DNA of 15,961 nucleotides from JBKBXU01 sp046313675 (GCA_046313675.1 JBKBXU010000072.1:1-15961), one strand, 5' to 3'. Positions 7,305 through 15,038 are shown, counted from the stretch's first letter. The notes: generated by a model from the sequence alone, not told the origin. Program-made: numbers and translations.

Positions 7305-8735
7305 ATGTCAAATTTGATTAAAGATATTTCCATTATTACGGAAGAGGAAAAAGCTGCTTGTGACCTTCCTAAAATAACTCCTGATAAAAATACAGGCAAA
7401 AGCAGGAAGTTGTATATAGAAAGTTATGGATGTCAAATGAATTTTGCCGATAGCGAAATTGTGATGTCCATTATGCACGATAACGGATTTGACACTACCT
7501 CTCAATACGAGCTTGCTGACGTAATATTTCTGAATACCTGTTCAATCAGAGAAAATGCCGAGCAAAAAGTAAGGAATAAATTAAGCCAGTTCAATCACTT
7601 AAAAAGAGACAAACCCGGATTGATGATAGGCGTACTTGGGTGCATGGCTGAGCGCTTAAAAGCCAAATTTCTTGAAGAGGAAAAAATTGTTGACCTGGTA
7701 GTAGGACCCGATGCATACAGAGATCTGCCAAATCTAATTAATGAAGTGGATGATGGTAAAAAGGCGGTAAACGTCTTTTTATCCAGAGAAGAAACCTATG
7801 CAGACATCAGCCCTGTGCGATTAAACAGTAATGGTGTAACGGCCTTTATCTCAATTATGCGCGGATGCGACAACATGTGTTCTTTCTGTGTAGTGCCATA
7901 TACAAGAGGAAGAGAAAGAAGCAGAGATCCACATTCAATAATTAAAGAAGCGGAAGACCTGGTTAAACAGGGTTTTAAAGAGGTGACCTTGCTGGGACAA
8001 AATGTAGACTCCTATAAATGGAATTCCGATGATGAAACAGAACACGTCAATTTTGCACAGTTGTTAGAAAAAGTGGCCTTGGTTAGCCCTGATCTTAGGG
8101 TACGCTTCTCAACCTCACACCCTAAAGATATCACAGATGACGTTCTTTATGCCATCAAGAAATATGAAAACATCTGCGACTTCATCCACTTACCAGCGCA
8201 AAGCGGCAACAACCGCATTCTGGAACTTATGAACAGAACCTATGACAGGGAATGGTACATTAACAAAATTGACAGAATACGGGAAATACTGGGAGAAGAC
8301 TGTGGGCTATCTTCAGATATGATTGCCGGTTTTTGTACCGAAACGGAAGAAGAACACCAAGACTCCCTTTCACTCATGGAATACGTGAAATATGATTTCT
8401 CCTACATGTTTTTTTATTCTGAAAGACCCGGAACCCCTGCTGCAAAGAAACTCACCGACGACATTCCGGAAGAGGTTAAAAAAAGAAGATTGGCTGAAAC
8501 CATCGCCCTGCAGGCCAGGCTTTCTATGGAAAGAAACAAACGTACCATAGGCAAAACCTATAAAGTCCTAATAGAAGGCTATTCTAAAAAATCCAATGAC
8601 TTTTATAAAGGAAGAAACAGCCAGAACACCATGGTGGTTTTTCCAAAACACAATACTTATAAACCCGGTGACTACGTGAACGTCCTTATTAAAGACTGTT
8701 CACAGGGAACACTATTTGGAGATGTGGTAGAATAG
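7305..8735 (+). CDS. miaB: tRNA-2-methylthio-N6-dimethylallyladenosine-37 synthase MiaB
   Basis: MiaB converts i6A37 to ms2i6A37 in tRNAs that read U-starting codons, using two 4Fe-4S clusters and S-adenosylmethionine in the cytoplasm. All three domains are clear in the 476-residue product. The N-terminal UPF0004 domain has Cys43 (SYGCQMNFADSE), Cys79 (LNTCSIRENAE) and Cys113 (LGCMAERLK). The radical SAM core has Cys188, Cys192 and Cys195 in RGCDNMCSFC, followed by VPYTRGRERSR. A C-terminal TRAM domain covers about residues 406-474. I chose ATG 7305 over the in-frame ATG 7248, because 7248 lies inside the preceding terminator and upstream of the promoter box, and MSNLIKD continues directly into the conserved region. 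It leads a five-gene operon; the next gene starts 11 bases after the stop. Confidence 0.96.
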   Translation: MSNLIKDISIITEEEKAACDLPKITPDKNTGKSRKLYIESYGCQMNFADSEIVMSIMHDNGFDTTSQYELADVIFLNTCSIRENAEQKVRNKLSQFNHLKRDKPGLMIGVLGCMAERLKAKFLEEEKIVDLVVGPDAYRDLPNLINEVDDGKKAVNVFLSREETYADISPVRLNSNGVTAFISIMRGCDNMCSFCVVPYTRGRERSRDPHSIIKEAEDLVKQGFKEVTLLGQNVDSYKWNSDDETEHVNFAQLLEKVALVSPDLRVRFSTSHPKDITDDVLYAIKKYENICDFIHLPAQSGNNRILELMNRTYDREWYINKIDRIREILGEDCGLSSDMIAGFCTETEEEHQDSLSLMEYVKYDFSYMFFYSERPGTPAAKKLTDDIPEEVKKRRLAETIALQARLSMERNKRTIGKTYKVLIEGYSKKSNDFYKGRNSQNTMVVFPKHNTYKPGDYVNVLIKDCSQGTLFGDVVE

Positions 8736-8746
8736 AAATAGAAGCT

Positions 8747-10030
8747 ATGAATAGTGCAGAATTACAAAGCATAAAACAACGATTTGGAATTATAGGAACC
8801 TCTCCTTCCCTGAATCATGCCATTGAGGTAGCTTCTCAGGTTGCCCCAACGGACATGTCGGTGTTGATTACCGGTGAAAGCGGAAGTGGAAAAGAATCCT
8901 TCAGTAAAATAATTCACCAGTTGAGTCACAGAAAACATGGGCAGTTTATTGCCATCAACTGTGGAGCAATACCTGAGGGAACCATTGATTCCGAACTATT
9001 TGGCCATGAAAAAGGCTCTTTTACCGGAGCTCATGAAGCCCGAAAAGGCTATTTCGAAGTTACGAACGGGGGCACAATTTTTCTTGATGAAATAGGCGAA
9101 ATGCCCATAGGCACACAGGCAAGGTTGTTGCGAGTCCTGGAAAATAAAGAATTTATTAAAGTCGGTTCATCAAAAGTCCAGAAAACAGATGTTCGGGTGG
9201 TAGCAGCCACCAATGTCAACCTCTATGACGCTGTACAAAAGAAGAAATTCCGAGAGGATCTCTACTACCGGCTAAATACTGTACCTATTTACGTACCGGC
9301 TCTCAGGGAAAGAGGACAGGATGTTCTGCTCCTGTTCAGAAAGTTTGCCACAGACTTTGCCGATAAATATAAGGTAAGCCCCATTAAACTTACCGAGGAG
9401 GCACAGCAGGAATTGCTGAAATTCAGGTTTCCGGGAAACATACGTCAACTGAAAAACCTGGCCGAGCAAATATCTGTATTAGAAACTGATAGAGAAATAG
9501 ACAAAGAAACCTTGCTGAAGTATCTTCCGGGAAACTCAAGCCTACCCGCACTTTACAGAGAGGAAGTAAAAGAGGATTTTTCTGAAAGAGAAATCCTGTA
9601 CAAAATTCTCTTTGACATGAAAAAGGACATGAATGAGCTGAAAAAGCTTGTATTGGACATGATTCAGGGAGATAAAGTTGACACAAGTGTACTTAAAGAG
9701 CATGAATCTTTGTTCCATAATATACACCAGGAAGAAGAATATCATGGACAAGATCTCAGGTCCTCATCCTCATATTTACTTCCTGCAAAAGACAAACAAG
9801 AGCCTGTTGTGATTAAGAACAAACACATAAATCATGACAGAATCGAAGATATCATTCATGAAGAAGATGAGGATGAATCCTTATCTTTAGAGGATAAAGA
9901 AAAGGAAATGATTATAAAGGCATTGAAAAAAAACAGAAACAAAAGAAAATATGCCGCTCAGGACCTTGGGATATCAGAAAGAACGTTATACAGAAAGATC
10001 AAACAATATCAGATAGACGAAATCGGATAA
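8747..10030 (+). CDS. Sigma-54 dependent transcriptional activator (AAA+ and Fis-type HTH, no receiver domain)
   Basis: This 427-residue bacterial enhancer-binding protein remodels sigma-54 RNA polymerase by ATP hydrolysis. The AAA+ domain starts almost at the N-terminus (about 15-255): Walker A GESGSGKE (43-50), sigma-54 contact loop GSFTGA (90-95, a variant of GAFTGA), Walker B IFLDEIGE (111-118), arginine-finger region FREDLYYRLN (168-177) and sensor II FPGNIRQLKNL (228-238). A linker of about 130 residues follows, with a helical, coiled-coil-like part (about 275-310) and very acidic stretches. A Fis-type helix-turn-helix ends the protein (about 385-424, AAQDLGISERTLYRKI). No receiver, GAF or PAS domain is present, so activity is probably controlled by a partner protein or by level, as in PspF. 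Its stop overlaps the lptE start by one base. Its targets are unknown; the -24/-12 promoter before groES is a candidate. Confidence 0.94.
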   Translation: MNSAELQSIKQRFGIIGTSPSLNHAIEVASQVAPTDMSVLITGESGSGKESFSKIIHQLSHRKHGQFIAINCGAIPEGTIDSELFGHEKGSFTGAHEARKGYFEVTNGGTIFLDEIGEMPIGTQARLLRVLENKEFIKVGSSKVQKTDVRVVAATNVNLYDAVQKKKFREDLYYRLNTVPIYVPALRERGQDVLLLFRKFATDFADKYKVSPIKLTEEAQQELLKFRFPGNIRQLKNLAEQISVLETDREIDKETLLKYLPGNSSLPALYREEVKEDFSEREILYKILFDMKKDMNELKKLVLDMIQGDKVDTSVLKEHESLFHNIHQEEEYHGQDLRSSSSYLLPAKDKQEPVVIKNKHINHDRIEDIIHEEDEDESLSLEDKEKEMIIKALKKNRNKRKYAAQDLGISERTLYRKIKQYQIDEIG

Positions 10031-10527
10031 TGAAAGTAAGTTACATAGCTATAATATTCATTTTCCTGCTTGGATGTAAAGTTAAGTATGGTTTTCGTGA
10101 AGGCGCTATACCTGCAGACGTAAGGACTATATCCATACAAAACTTTATAAATGAATCAGGAAGTGGGCCTCCTAACCTTACTCAAAGGTTTTCGGAAGCT
10201 TTAAGAAGTTTTTATCAGGACAACTCCCGCTTGATCGTAGTTAACTCAAACGGAGACTGGCAGATAGAAGGCAGCATTGTAGGATTTGCAGTTGCACCTA
10301 TGGCACCTCAGGCAGGTGATATTACCGGTTTGAACCGACTTACTGTAACCGTAAACGTCCGTTTTACGAATACCAAAGAGGAGCTGCAGAGTTTTCAACA
10401 ACCATTTAGTTTTTACTTTGATTTCGGACAAAATCAAACACTGACACAAGTTGAAAATGAGGCTTTAACTGAGATACTTGGACAGATAGTCCTGGATATA
10501 TTTAATAGAACTACATCAACCTGGTAA
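10030..10527 (+). CDS. lptE: LptE family LPS-assembly lipoprotein
   Basis: The 165-residue product has a lipoprotein signal peptide ending in FLLGC, with the modified Cys at 16. The mature part matches the Bacteroidota LptE family: an ADVRTISIQNF strand near the N-terminus, then LTQRFSEALRSFYQDNSRLIVV, and a beta strand with W-x-I-x-G-x-I (IEGSIVGFAV, about 78-87). In the family, LptE plugs the LptD barrel in the outer membrane and helps to place lipopolysaccharide on the cell surface. The start codon overlaps the upstream stop (TAATG), which indicates translational coupling with the activator gene. Identification rests on family resemblance and gene order; sequence conservation in LptE is low, so the name is likely but not certain. 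Confidence 0.8.
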   Translation: MKVSYIAIIFIFLLGCKVKYGFREGAIPADVRTISIQNFINESGSGPPNLTQRFSEALRSFYQDNSRLIVVNSNGDWQIEGSIVGFAVAPMAPQAGDITGLNRLTVTVNVRFTNTKEELQSFQQPFSFYFDFGQNQTLTQVENEALTEILGQIVLDIFNRTTSTW

Positions 10528-10532
10528 TTGTG

Positions 10533-11597
10533 ATGAACAAACAAAAGTTTATAGAATTATTGCAGAATCCTCAGGGAATAGAACCATCAGAGCTAAAAGC
10601 CCTGGAGGATCTGATTAAAAATTTCCCCTATTGTCAGGCTGCCCATATCCTTTTGTCGAAAGGAACACATGAACACGGAGGAATGCTGGCTGAACAAAAA
10701 CTAAAAACAGCATCCGCCTATACTTCGGACAGGAAAAACTTAAAAAATATAATTCTTAATCTTAAAAGTCCTGAAAACAGCCAGCCTGGCCCCTCTCCTT
10801 CTTTTAAAGCACCGATCAATAATGACCAACAACCAAAAAATGAGAAAACGTTGCCAAAGGCCGTGGTTTTGGAACCAGAGCTTGTTGAGGCTGGCCCGGC
10901 AATAATCTCACTTCAGGAAGAACCGTTCAAAGAAGATCTTTTCAGGGAAATAGAAGATAATTTAAAAAAGCTCCATGAGCTGAGAAAGAAAACAGGAAAT
11001 TTCTCCAGGCCTCTGATTATCTCAGATGATGATACGGAGGAGACAAAAGAAATTCCCAAAGCCAAAAAGGAAGTAAAAGCTGACAACCTTGTCAGCCCGG
11101 CTAAGAGTAAAAAATCTCCAGATAAACATATAAAAGAGGAGGCAAAAGAAAAATCTAAGACCGAAGAGGAACCTATTTCCACAGCGAAACATTATATTAC
11201 ATCAAGCAGGTTTGAGGACATTCTCATTTCAGGAATTGAAGAAAAAGAAACAACTGATGCCGATCTTTTATCAGGATACCTGGAATACATAAAAGAAAAA
11301 GGCGTTCGTTATAAGAAGGACAAAAAGGCTGAAAACGATATTATTGAACGCTTTATCAGGGAAGAGCCTAGTATTCCGCAACTGTCATCAGATAAAATTG
11401 AGAAGCCTCAGGAGGATCTTGCAAGCAAAGGTTTGAAAGCAAGCAAATATCCTGTTTCTGAAAATTTTGCTAAAATGATGACCCGTCAGGGAAAAACAGA
11501 CAAGGCTATAGAGATTTACAAACAATTAATTTTGAAATATCCGGAAAAAAGCACTTACTTTGCAAGCCAAATTGAAAATCTAACTAATAACAACTAA
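10533..11597 (+). CDS. Uncharacterised TPR-ended cytoplasmic protein of the lptE-secG cluster
   Basis: The product is 354 residues from ATG 10533; a GTG directly before it (10530) is an alternative start. There is no signal peptide or membrane segment. Three parts are visible. The N-terminal helical module (about 1-75) contains LIKNFPYCQAAHILLSKGTHE and ASAYTSDRKNL, which resembles a TPR-like repeat seen in homologues. A long middle region (about 80-300) is low in complexity, rich in Lys and Glu, and likely disordered. The C-terminal segment (about 309-350, FAKMMTRQGKTDKAIEIYKQLILKYPEKS) is a good TPR motif. The gene lies 5 bases after lptE, and its stop overlaps the secG start by one base. 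I do not know its function. TPR units suggest protein binding, and the position suggests an envelope or secretion role. Confidence 0.85.
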   Translation: MNKQKFIELLQNPQGIEPSELKALEDLIKNFPYCQAAHILLSKGTHEHGGMLAEQKLKTASAYTSDRKNLKNIILNLKSPENSQPGPSPSFKAPINNDQQPKNEKTLPKAVVLEPELVEAGPAIISLQEEPFKEDLFREIEDNLKKLHELRKKTGNFSRPLIISDDDTEETKEIPKAKKEVKADNLVSPAKSKKSPDKHIKEEAKEKSKTEEEPISTAKHYITSSRFEDILISGIEEKETTDADLLSGYLEYIKEKGVRYKKDKKAENDIIERFIREEPSIPQLSSDKIEKPQEDLASKGLKASKYPVSENFAKMMTRQGKTDKAIEIYKQLILKYPEKSTYFASQIENLTNNN

Positions 11598-11977
11598 TGA
11601 TCATTGCTTTAACCATACTTATAATTGTCGTTGCCATTTTATTGGTATTGATAGTTCTTGCGCAAAACTCTAAGGGAGGCGGTCTTTCAAGTACTTTTGG
11701 AGGCGGTGCAAGCCAGTTAATTGGCGTTAAAAAAACCGGAGATGCTTTAGAAAAAGTAACCTGGGGACTTGCAATTGGTGTTCTGGTACTTACAATGTTA
11801 TTTAACATAGTGATAGATCCAGGAACAGCAGCTACCGAAGAACTTACCCCGGCTCAGAGAAGAGCTCAGGAAAGCGGAGCTCCCACCCCGGCACCGGGAA
11901 CACAGCAGGGTGAGCCATTGGACGAAGAAGGTGAATTTGACACTCAGGAAGGTTTAGACCTGGATCCAAACGACTAA
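11597..11977 (+). CDS. secG: Preprotein translocase subunit SecG
   Basis: SecG is the small accessory subunit of the SecYEG channel and helps SecA-driven export. The 126-residue product shows the family pattern: a first membrane helix (1-22, MIIALTILIIVVAILLVLIV), the conserved cytoplasmic loop LAQNSKGGGLSSTFGGGASQ (21-40), and a second helix (about 55-73). A long acidic tail follows (about 80-126, rich in Glu, Asp, Pro and Gly), which is longer than in E. coli SecG; I recall similar tails in this phylum. ATG 11597 overlaps the previous stop (TAATG). It is the last gene of the operon, and a strong hairpin follows 30 bases after the stop. Confidence 0.95.
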   Translation: MIIALTILIIVVAILLVLIVLAQNSKGGGLSSTFGGGASQLIGVKKTGDALEKVTWGLAIGVLVLTMLFNIVIDPGTAATEELTPAQRRAQESGAPTPAPGTQQGEPLDEEGEFDTQEGLDLDPND

Positions 11978-12000
11978 TTAAATATTCAAAAAGACTTTAT

Positions 12001-12034
12001 AAAAAAAGCCGATTCAAATGAATCGGCTTTTTTT
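12001..12034. terminator. Strong hairpin between convergent genes, possibly bidirectional
   Basis: GCCGATTC (12008-12015) pairs with GAATCGGC (12020-12027) around an AAAT loop. Seven A residues flank the left arm and seven T residues the right arm. It can therefore end transcripts from secG and, read on the other strand, from the convergent gene that stops at 12040. Confidence 0.92.
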
Positions 12035-12039
12035 ATGGA

Positions 12040-12753
12040 TCACGCACTATAAATGTGCTTCACCAACAACCTCTTGGCTATGGGAAGTAAAGTCTCATTT
12101 AATGGGTAAGAAGCTTTGCTTTCAATAAGGTAAGTTGCCGGATTGGGTAATTTCTTGTATTTCCTAATCAGCTCCAACTTTATTGATTCGAAGGTATTAC
12201 CTATTCCTTTGCTTATACACTCCAGAAAATTCATGTGGACTCCCCGGAATTTTTCATTGGCATTTTCAAAAATCGTGATCTGATATTCGTATACACGGGC
12301 ATCTTTTTCAAAAGGGAACATAAAGAACACATAACCTTCATCCGGATACAATGGGCTGATCCCAACAGGTGAAATGGACATTTTGTCTTCTATGTCTTCA
12401 TAAAGGTCTTTGCCCCTTGTCAAATGCTCTTTAAATTGTGGGATCGCAAAACTTAGTATCTCCTGAATTTCCATCATCACCTTATCGTCGTTGACCACCT
12501 CCTCATAAATCAACTGAAGCTTTTCAAAATCTGCCCGGCTTATCTGCTTAGGGAAATTTTCATACAATAGCTTCTTGTTTTCTTTAATCTCAAGGAGATT
12601 CTTATAGTGGAAAACCAAATCCGAAAGATGTGGATACAACTTTTTTTCTTTGAAATTTTCCTTTACAAATTGAAAATAAGACAGAAGAATATATTTTTTA
12701 TATTCAAAATCTATTAAACCTTCTGTGAGCCAGTTTCTATTAAGTTCGTTCAT
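12040..12753 (-). CDS. Uncharacterised 237-residue protein, opposite to secG and groES
   Basis: I do not recognise a named domain. The protein starts with a helical region (about 1-110) rich in Lys and Glu, containing LTEGLIDFEYKKYILLSYFQFV, then an acidic loop (118-124). A beta-rich C-terminal part follows (about 128-237), with SPVGISPLYPDEGYVFFMFP, YEYQITIFE and a hydrophobic end (LLPIAKRLLVKHI). There is no signal peptide or obvious membrane span, so it is probably cytoplasmic. Codon use and base composition resemble the neighbours, and the frame is intact from start to stop, so it looks like a real gene. It is convergent with the secG operon and divergent from groES, sharing the 331-base upstream region with the chaperonin genes. 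I recall similar hypothetical proteins near groESL in this phylum, but this is not verified. Confidence 0.85.
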   Translation of the reverse strand: MNELNRNWLTEGLIDFEYKKYILLSYFQFVKENFKEKKLYPHLSDLVFHYKNLLEIKENKKLLYENFPKQISRADFEKLQLIYEEVVNDDKVMMEIQEILSFAIPQFKEHLTRGKDLYEDIEDKMSISPVGISPLYPDEGYVFFMFPFEKDARVYEYQITIFENANEKFRGVHMNFLECISKGIGNTFESIKLELIRKYKKLPNPATYLIESKASYPLNETLLPIAKRLLVKHIYSA

Positions 12754-12917
12754 AGCAAAGAAATAAATTAGATTATATAATTATTTACGGATTTGCCCCA
12801 TATATTGTTAATATAATTAAATAATCTGTAATATCAATAGCATTTTTCTATGAAACTTCCTTTTATCGAACAATATGTAAGGCGCACCTGACACACATTT
12901 AAATAAGCCTTAAAAAA

Positions 12918-12942
12918 CTGAACAAGGTGCTATTATGTCAGT
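12918..12942 (+). repeat. Imperfect direct repeat copy 1 (candidate activator site)
   Basis: CTGAACA (12918-12924), TGCTA (12928-12932) and TGTCAGT (12936-12942) occur in this order. The same three blocks in the same order recur at 12963-12985. The outer blocks form an imperfect inverted repeat (CTGAACA against TGTCAG), as expected for a dimeric regulator. The site lies about 100-125 bases before the predicted transcript start. Confidence 0.5.
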
Positions 12943-12962
12943 TAATACTAGCCACCGGCCTC

Positions 12963-12985
12963 CTGAACATGCTAGTTTTGTCAGT
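12963..12985 (+). repeat. Imperfect direct repeat copy 2 (candidate activator site)
   Basis: This copy has CTGAACA (12963-12969), TGCTA (12970-12974) and TGTCAGT (12979-12985). The TGTCAGT blocks of the two copies are 43 bases apart, about four helical turns, so they would lie on the same DNA face. TGTCA (12979-12983) also forms an inverted repeat with TGACA (12992-12996) across an 8-base spacer. Confidence 0.5.
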
Positions 12986-13014
12986 AAAACGTGACATTTT
13001 TTCAGTTTTATAAA

Positions 13015-13031
13015 TTGGCACAGGAAATGCA
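13015..13031 (+). promoter_or_regulatory. Sigma-54 (-24/-12) promoter of groESL
   Basis: The sequence TTGGCACAGGAAATGCA carries the -24 element TTGGCAC and the -12 element ATGCA. The GG (13017-13018) and GC (13029-13030) are separated by exactly 10 bases, the spacing required by sigma-54. The expected transcript start is near 13042, leaving a leader of about 43 bases before groES. A housekeeping box TAAATTGG (13011-13018) overlaps it with one mismatch but has no suitably placed TTTG. Confidence 0.6.
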
Positions 13032-13084
13032 ATAGGGCGATAGGAAAAGATATTAAACCTTAACCTTTTAAAACATAAAAGAAA

Positions 13085-13363
13085 ATGTCAAAAGTAAATC
13101 TGAAACCATTAGCTGACAGAGTTCTGGTTGAACCTGCTGCAGCTGAAGAAAAAACAGCTTCCGGTATCATTATTCCTGATACAGCCAAAGAAAAACCACA
13201 AAAGGGTTCTATAATAGCAGTAGGGACCGGCAAAAAAGACGAGCCTATGACAGTTAAGGTAGGCGACACAGTATTATACGGCAAATATTCCGGAACAGAA
13301 GTTACTGTAGAAGGTAAAGAATACCTTATCATGCGTGAATCGGATATATTCGCTGTTCTTTAA
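13085..13363 (+). CDS. groES: Co-chaperonin GroES
   Basis: GroES is the seven-subunit lid of the GroEL folding chamber in the cytoplasm. The 92-residue product has the usual family length and motifs: LKPLADRVLVEPAAAEEKTASGIIIPDTAKEK near the N-terminus includes the mobile loop (about 16-32) that docks on GroEL through its hydrophobic IIIP part. It continues with KGSIIAVGTGK, VKVGDTVLYGKYSGTEV and the C-terminal EYLIMRESDIFAVL. ATG 13085 is the only sensible start. There is no clear Shine-Dalgarno sequence, as is common in this phylum. It leads the groESL operon; 43 bases separate it from groEL. Upstream lies a -24/-12 type promoter with repeated elements rather than CIRCE. Confidence 0.98.
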   Translation: MSKVNLKPLADRVLVEPAAAEEKTASGIIIPDTAKEKPQKGSIIAVGTGKKDEPMTVKVGDTVLYGKYSGTEVTVEGKEYLIMRESDIFAVL

Positions 13364-13406
13364 TCACAATCCTAATTTTAAAACAAAACATTAAAATTTT
13401 TCAATT

Positions 13407-15038
13407 ATGGCAAAAAACATATTTTTCGATACAACTGCACGCGAAAAATTAAAAAAAGGAGTTGACGCACTAGCTGACGCAGTGAAAGTTACCCTTGGTC
13501 CAAAGGGTAGAAACGTAATCCTTGACAAAAAATTCGGAGCACCTGCTATAACTAAAGACGGTGTTACAGTAGCTAAAGATATTGAGCTTAAAGATCCAAT
13601 TCAAAACATGGGTGCTCAACTGGTAAAAGAAGTAGCTTCAAAAACTGCTGATCAGGCAGGTGACGGAACAACTACTGCGACAGTGCTTACACAGGCTATT
13701 TTTGCTGCTGGCCTTAAGAACGTAGCAGCCGGCGCTAATCCAATGGATTTAAAAAGAGGTATAGACAAAGCGGTTACAGCTATTGTTGAAAACCTTCGCT
13801 CACAATCTAAAAAAATCAACAACTCCAACGAAATCGGACAAGTTGCCACCATCTCTGCTAACAATGATTCCGAAATCGGAAAAATGATTGCTGATGCAAT
13901 GGACAAAGTAGGTAAAGACGGTGTAATCACTGTAGAAGAAGCAAAAGGTACTGAAACAGAAGTTAAAACTGTGGAAGGAATGCAATTCGACAGAGGATAC
14001 CTTTCTCCATACTTTGTAACTAATACTGAAAAAATGGAAGTAGAATTGGAGAATCCATACATCCTTATCTACGACAAGAAGATATCTTCTATGAAAGAAC
14101 TTCTTCCTATCCTTGAGCAATCTGTTCAGACAGGAAGACCAATGCTTATAATCTCTGAAGATGTTGATGGCGAAGCTCTTGCAACATTGGTAGTAAACAA
14201 GATCAGAGGTGCTTTAAAAATCGCTGCAGTGAAAGCTCCGGGATTTGGCGACAGAAGAAAAGCAATGTTGGAGGATATCGCAGTTCTTACAGGAGGAACC
14301 GTAATTTCAGAAGAAAGGGGTTTCAAATTAGAGAATGCAACCCTTGACATGCTCGGAACATGCGAAAAAGTCAACATCGATAAAGACAACACAACCATAG
14401 TTAACGGTGCCGGTAAAAAAGAAGACATCTCCGGAAGAATCAATCAGATCAAAGCTCAGGTTGAAAACACTACTTCTGATTATGACAAAGAAAAACTACA
14501 GGAAAGACTTGCAAAGCTTTCAGGTGGCGTAGCTATCCTTTACATAGGTGCAGCTACTGAAGTTGAAATGAAAGAGAAAAAAGACAGAGTTGACGATGCT
14601 CTTCATGCGACAAGAGCTGCAGTAGAAGAAGGTATCGTTCCTGGTGGTGGAGTAGCTTTAATCAGAGCGTCTGCTGCTTTAGATAACGTAAAAACCCTGA
14701 ATGAAGATGAGGCAACCGGTGTTTCAATCATCAGAACGGCTATTGAGGCTCCTTTGAGAACCATCGTTTTCAATGCAGGTCTTGAAGGTTCTGTGATCAT
14801 TCAGAAAGTAAAAGAAGGAAAAGATGACTATGGCTACAATGCCCGTGAGGACAAATACGAGAACATGGTGGCTGCAGGTATCATCGATCCTACAAAAGTA
14901 ACAAGACTTGCTCTTGAAAATGCAGCTTCTATAGCAGCCCTGCTTTTAACTACAGAGTGTGTAGTAGCGGATGATCCTGAAGAAAAGGATGCACCTGCTA
15001 TGCCTCCAATGGGTGGCGGCATGGGCGGCATGATGTAA
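13407..15038 (+). CDS. groEL: Chaperonin GroEL (60 kDa)
   Basis: GroEL forms two stacked seven-subunit rings and folds proteins by ATP-driven encapsulation with GroES. The 543-residue product is full length. Signatures seen are the ATP-binding LGPKGRN (30-36), DGVTVAKDIEL (51-61) and GDGTTTATVL (85-94) with the catalytic Asp at 86, the apical domain with EGMQFDRGYLSPYFVTN (about 190-206), and AAVEEGIVPGGGVALIRA (about 408-425). The C-terminus ends in the typical Gly-Met tail, GGGMGGMM. The starting MAKNIFFDTTAREKL fits the Bacteroidota type. Codon use is more biased than in neighbouring genes, as expected for a highly expressed protein. It is the second gene of groESL and is followed by a strong terminator. 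Nothing is missing or unusual in the frame. Confidence 0.99.
   Translation: MAKNIFFDTTAREKLKKGVDALADAVKVTLGPKGRNVILDKKFGAPAITKDGVTVAKDIELKDPIQNMGAQLVKEVASKTADQAGDGTTTATVLTQAIFAAGLKNVAAGANPMDLKRGIDKAVTAIVENLRSQSKKINNSNEIGQVATISANNDSEIGKMIADAMDKVGKDGVITVEEAKGTETEVKTVEGMQFDRGYLSPYFVTNTEKMEVELENPYILIYDKKISSMKELLPILEQSVQTGRPMLIISEDVDGEALATLVVNKIRGALKIAAVKAPGFGDRRKAMLEDIAVLTGGTVISEERGFKLENATLDMLGTCEKVNIDKDNTTIVNGAGKKEDISGRINQIKAQVENTTSDYDKEKLQERLAKLSGGVAILYIGAATEVEMKEKKDRVDDALHATRAAVEEGIVPGGGVALIRASAALDNVKTLNEDEATGVSIIRTAIEAPLRTIVFNAGLEGSVIIQKVKEGKDDYGYNAREDKYENMVAAGIIDPTKVTRLALENAASIAALLLTTECVVADDPEEKDAPAMPPMGGGMGGMM

Larger units (their letters stand above)
12754..13084. promoter_or_regulatory. 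Divergent regulatory region between the 237-residue protein gene and groES
   Basis: No gene or RNA is seen in these 331 bases. The left 100 bases are very AT-rich. The right part (about 12885-13035) is more mixed and holds at least six TGTCA/TGACA/TGAACA-type elements, ending at a -24/-12 promoter 54 bases before the groES ATG. A CIRCE operator (TTAGCACTC-N9-GAGTGCTAA) is absent. Individual elements are listed separately. Confidence 0.7.

Noticed and set aside
12754..13084. CIRCE operator before groES
   Set aside because: Neither TTAGCACTC nor GAGTGCTAA, nor a near match in the right arrangement, is present.
13652..14443. Antisense open frames in groEL
   Set aside because: They are opposite to a highly conserved, full-length chaperonin gene and have Ser/Pro/Leu-rich translations typical of reversed coding DNA.
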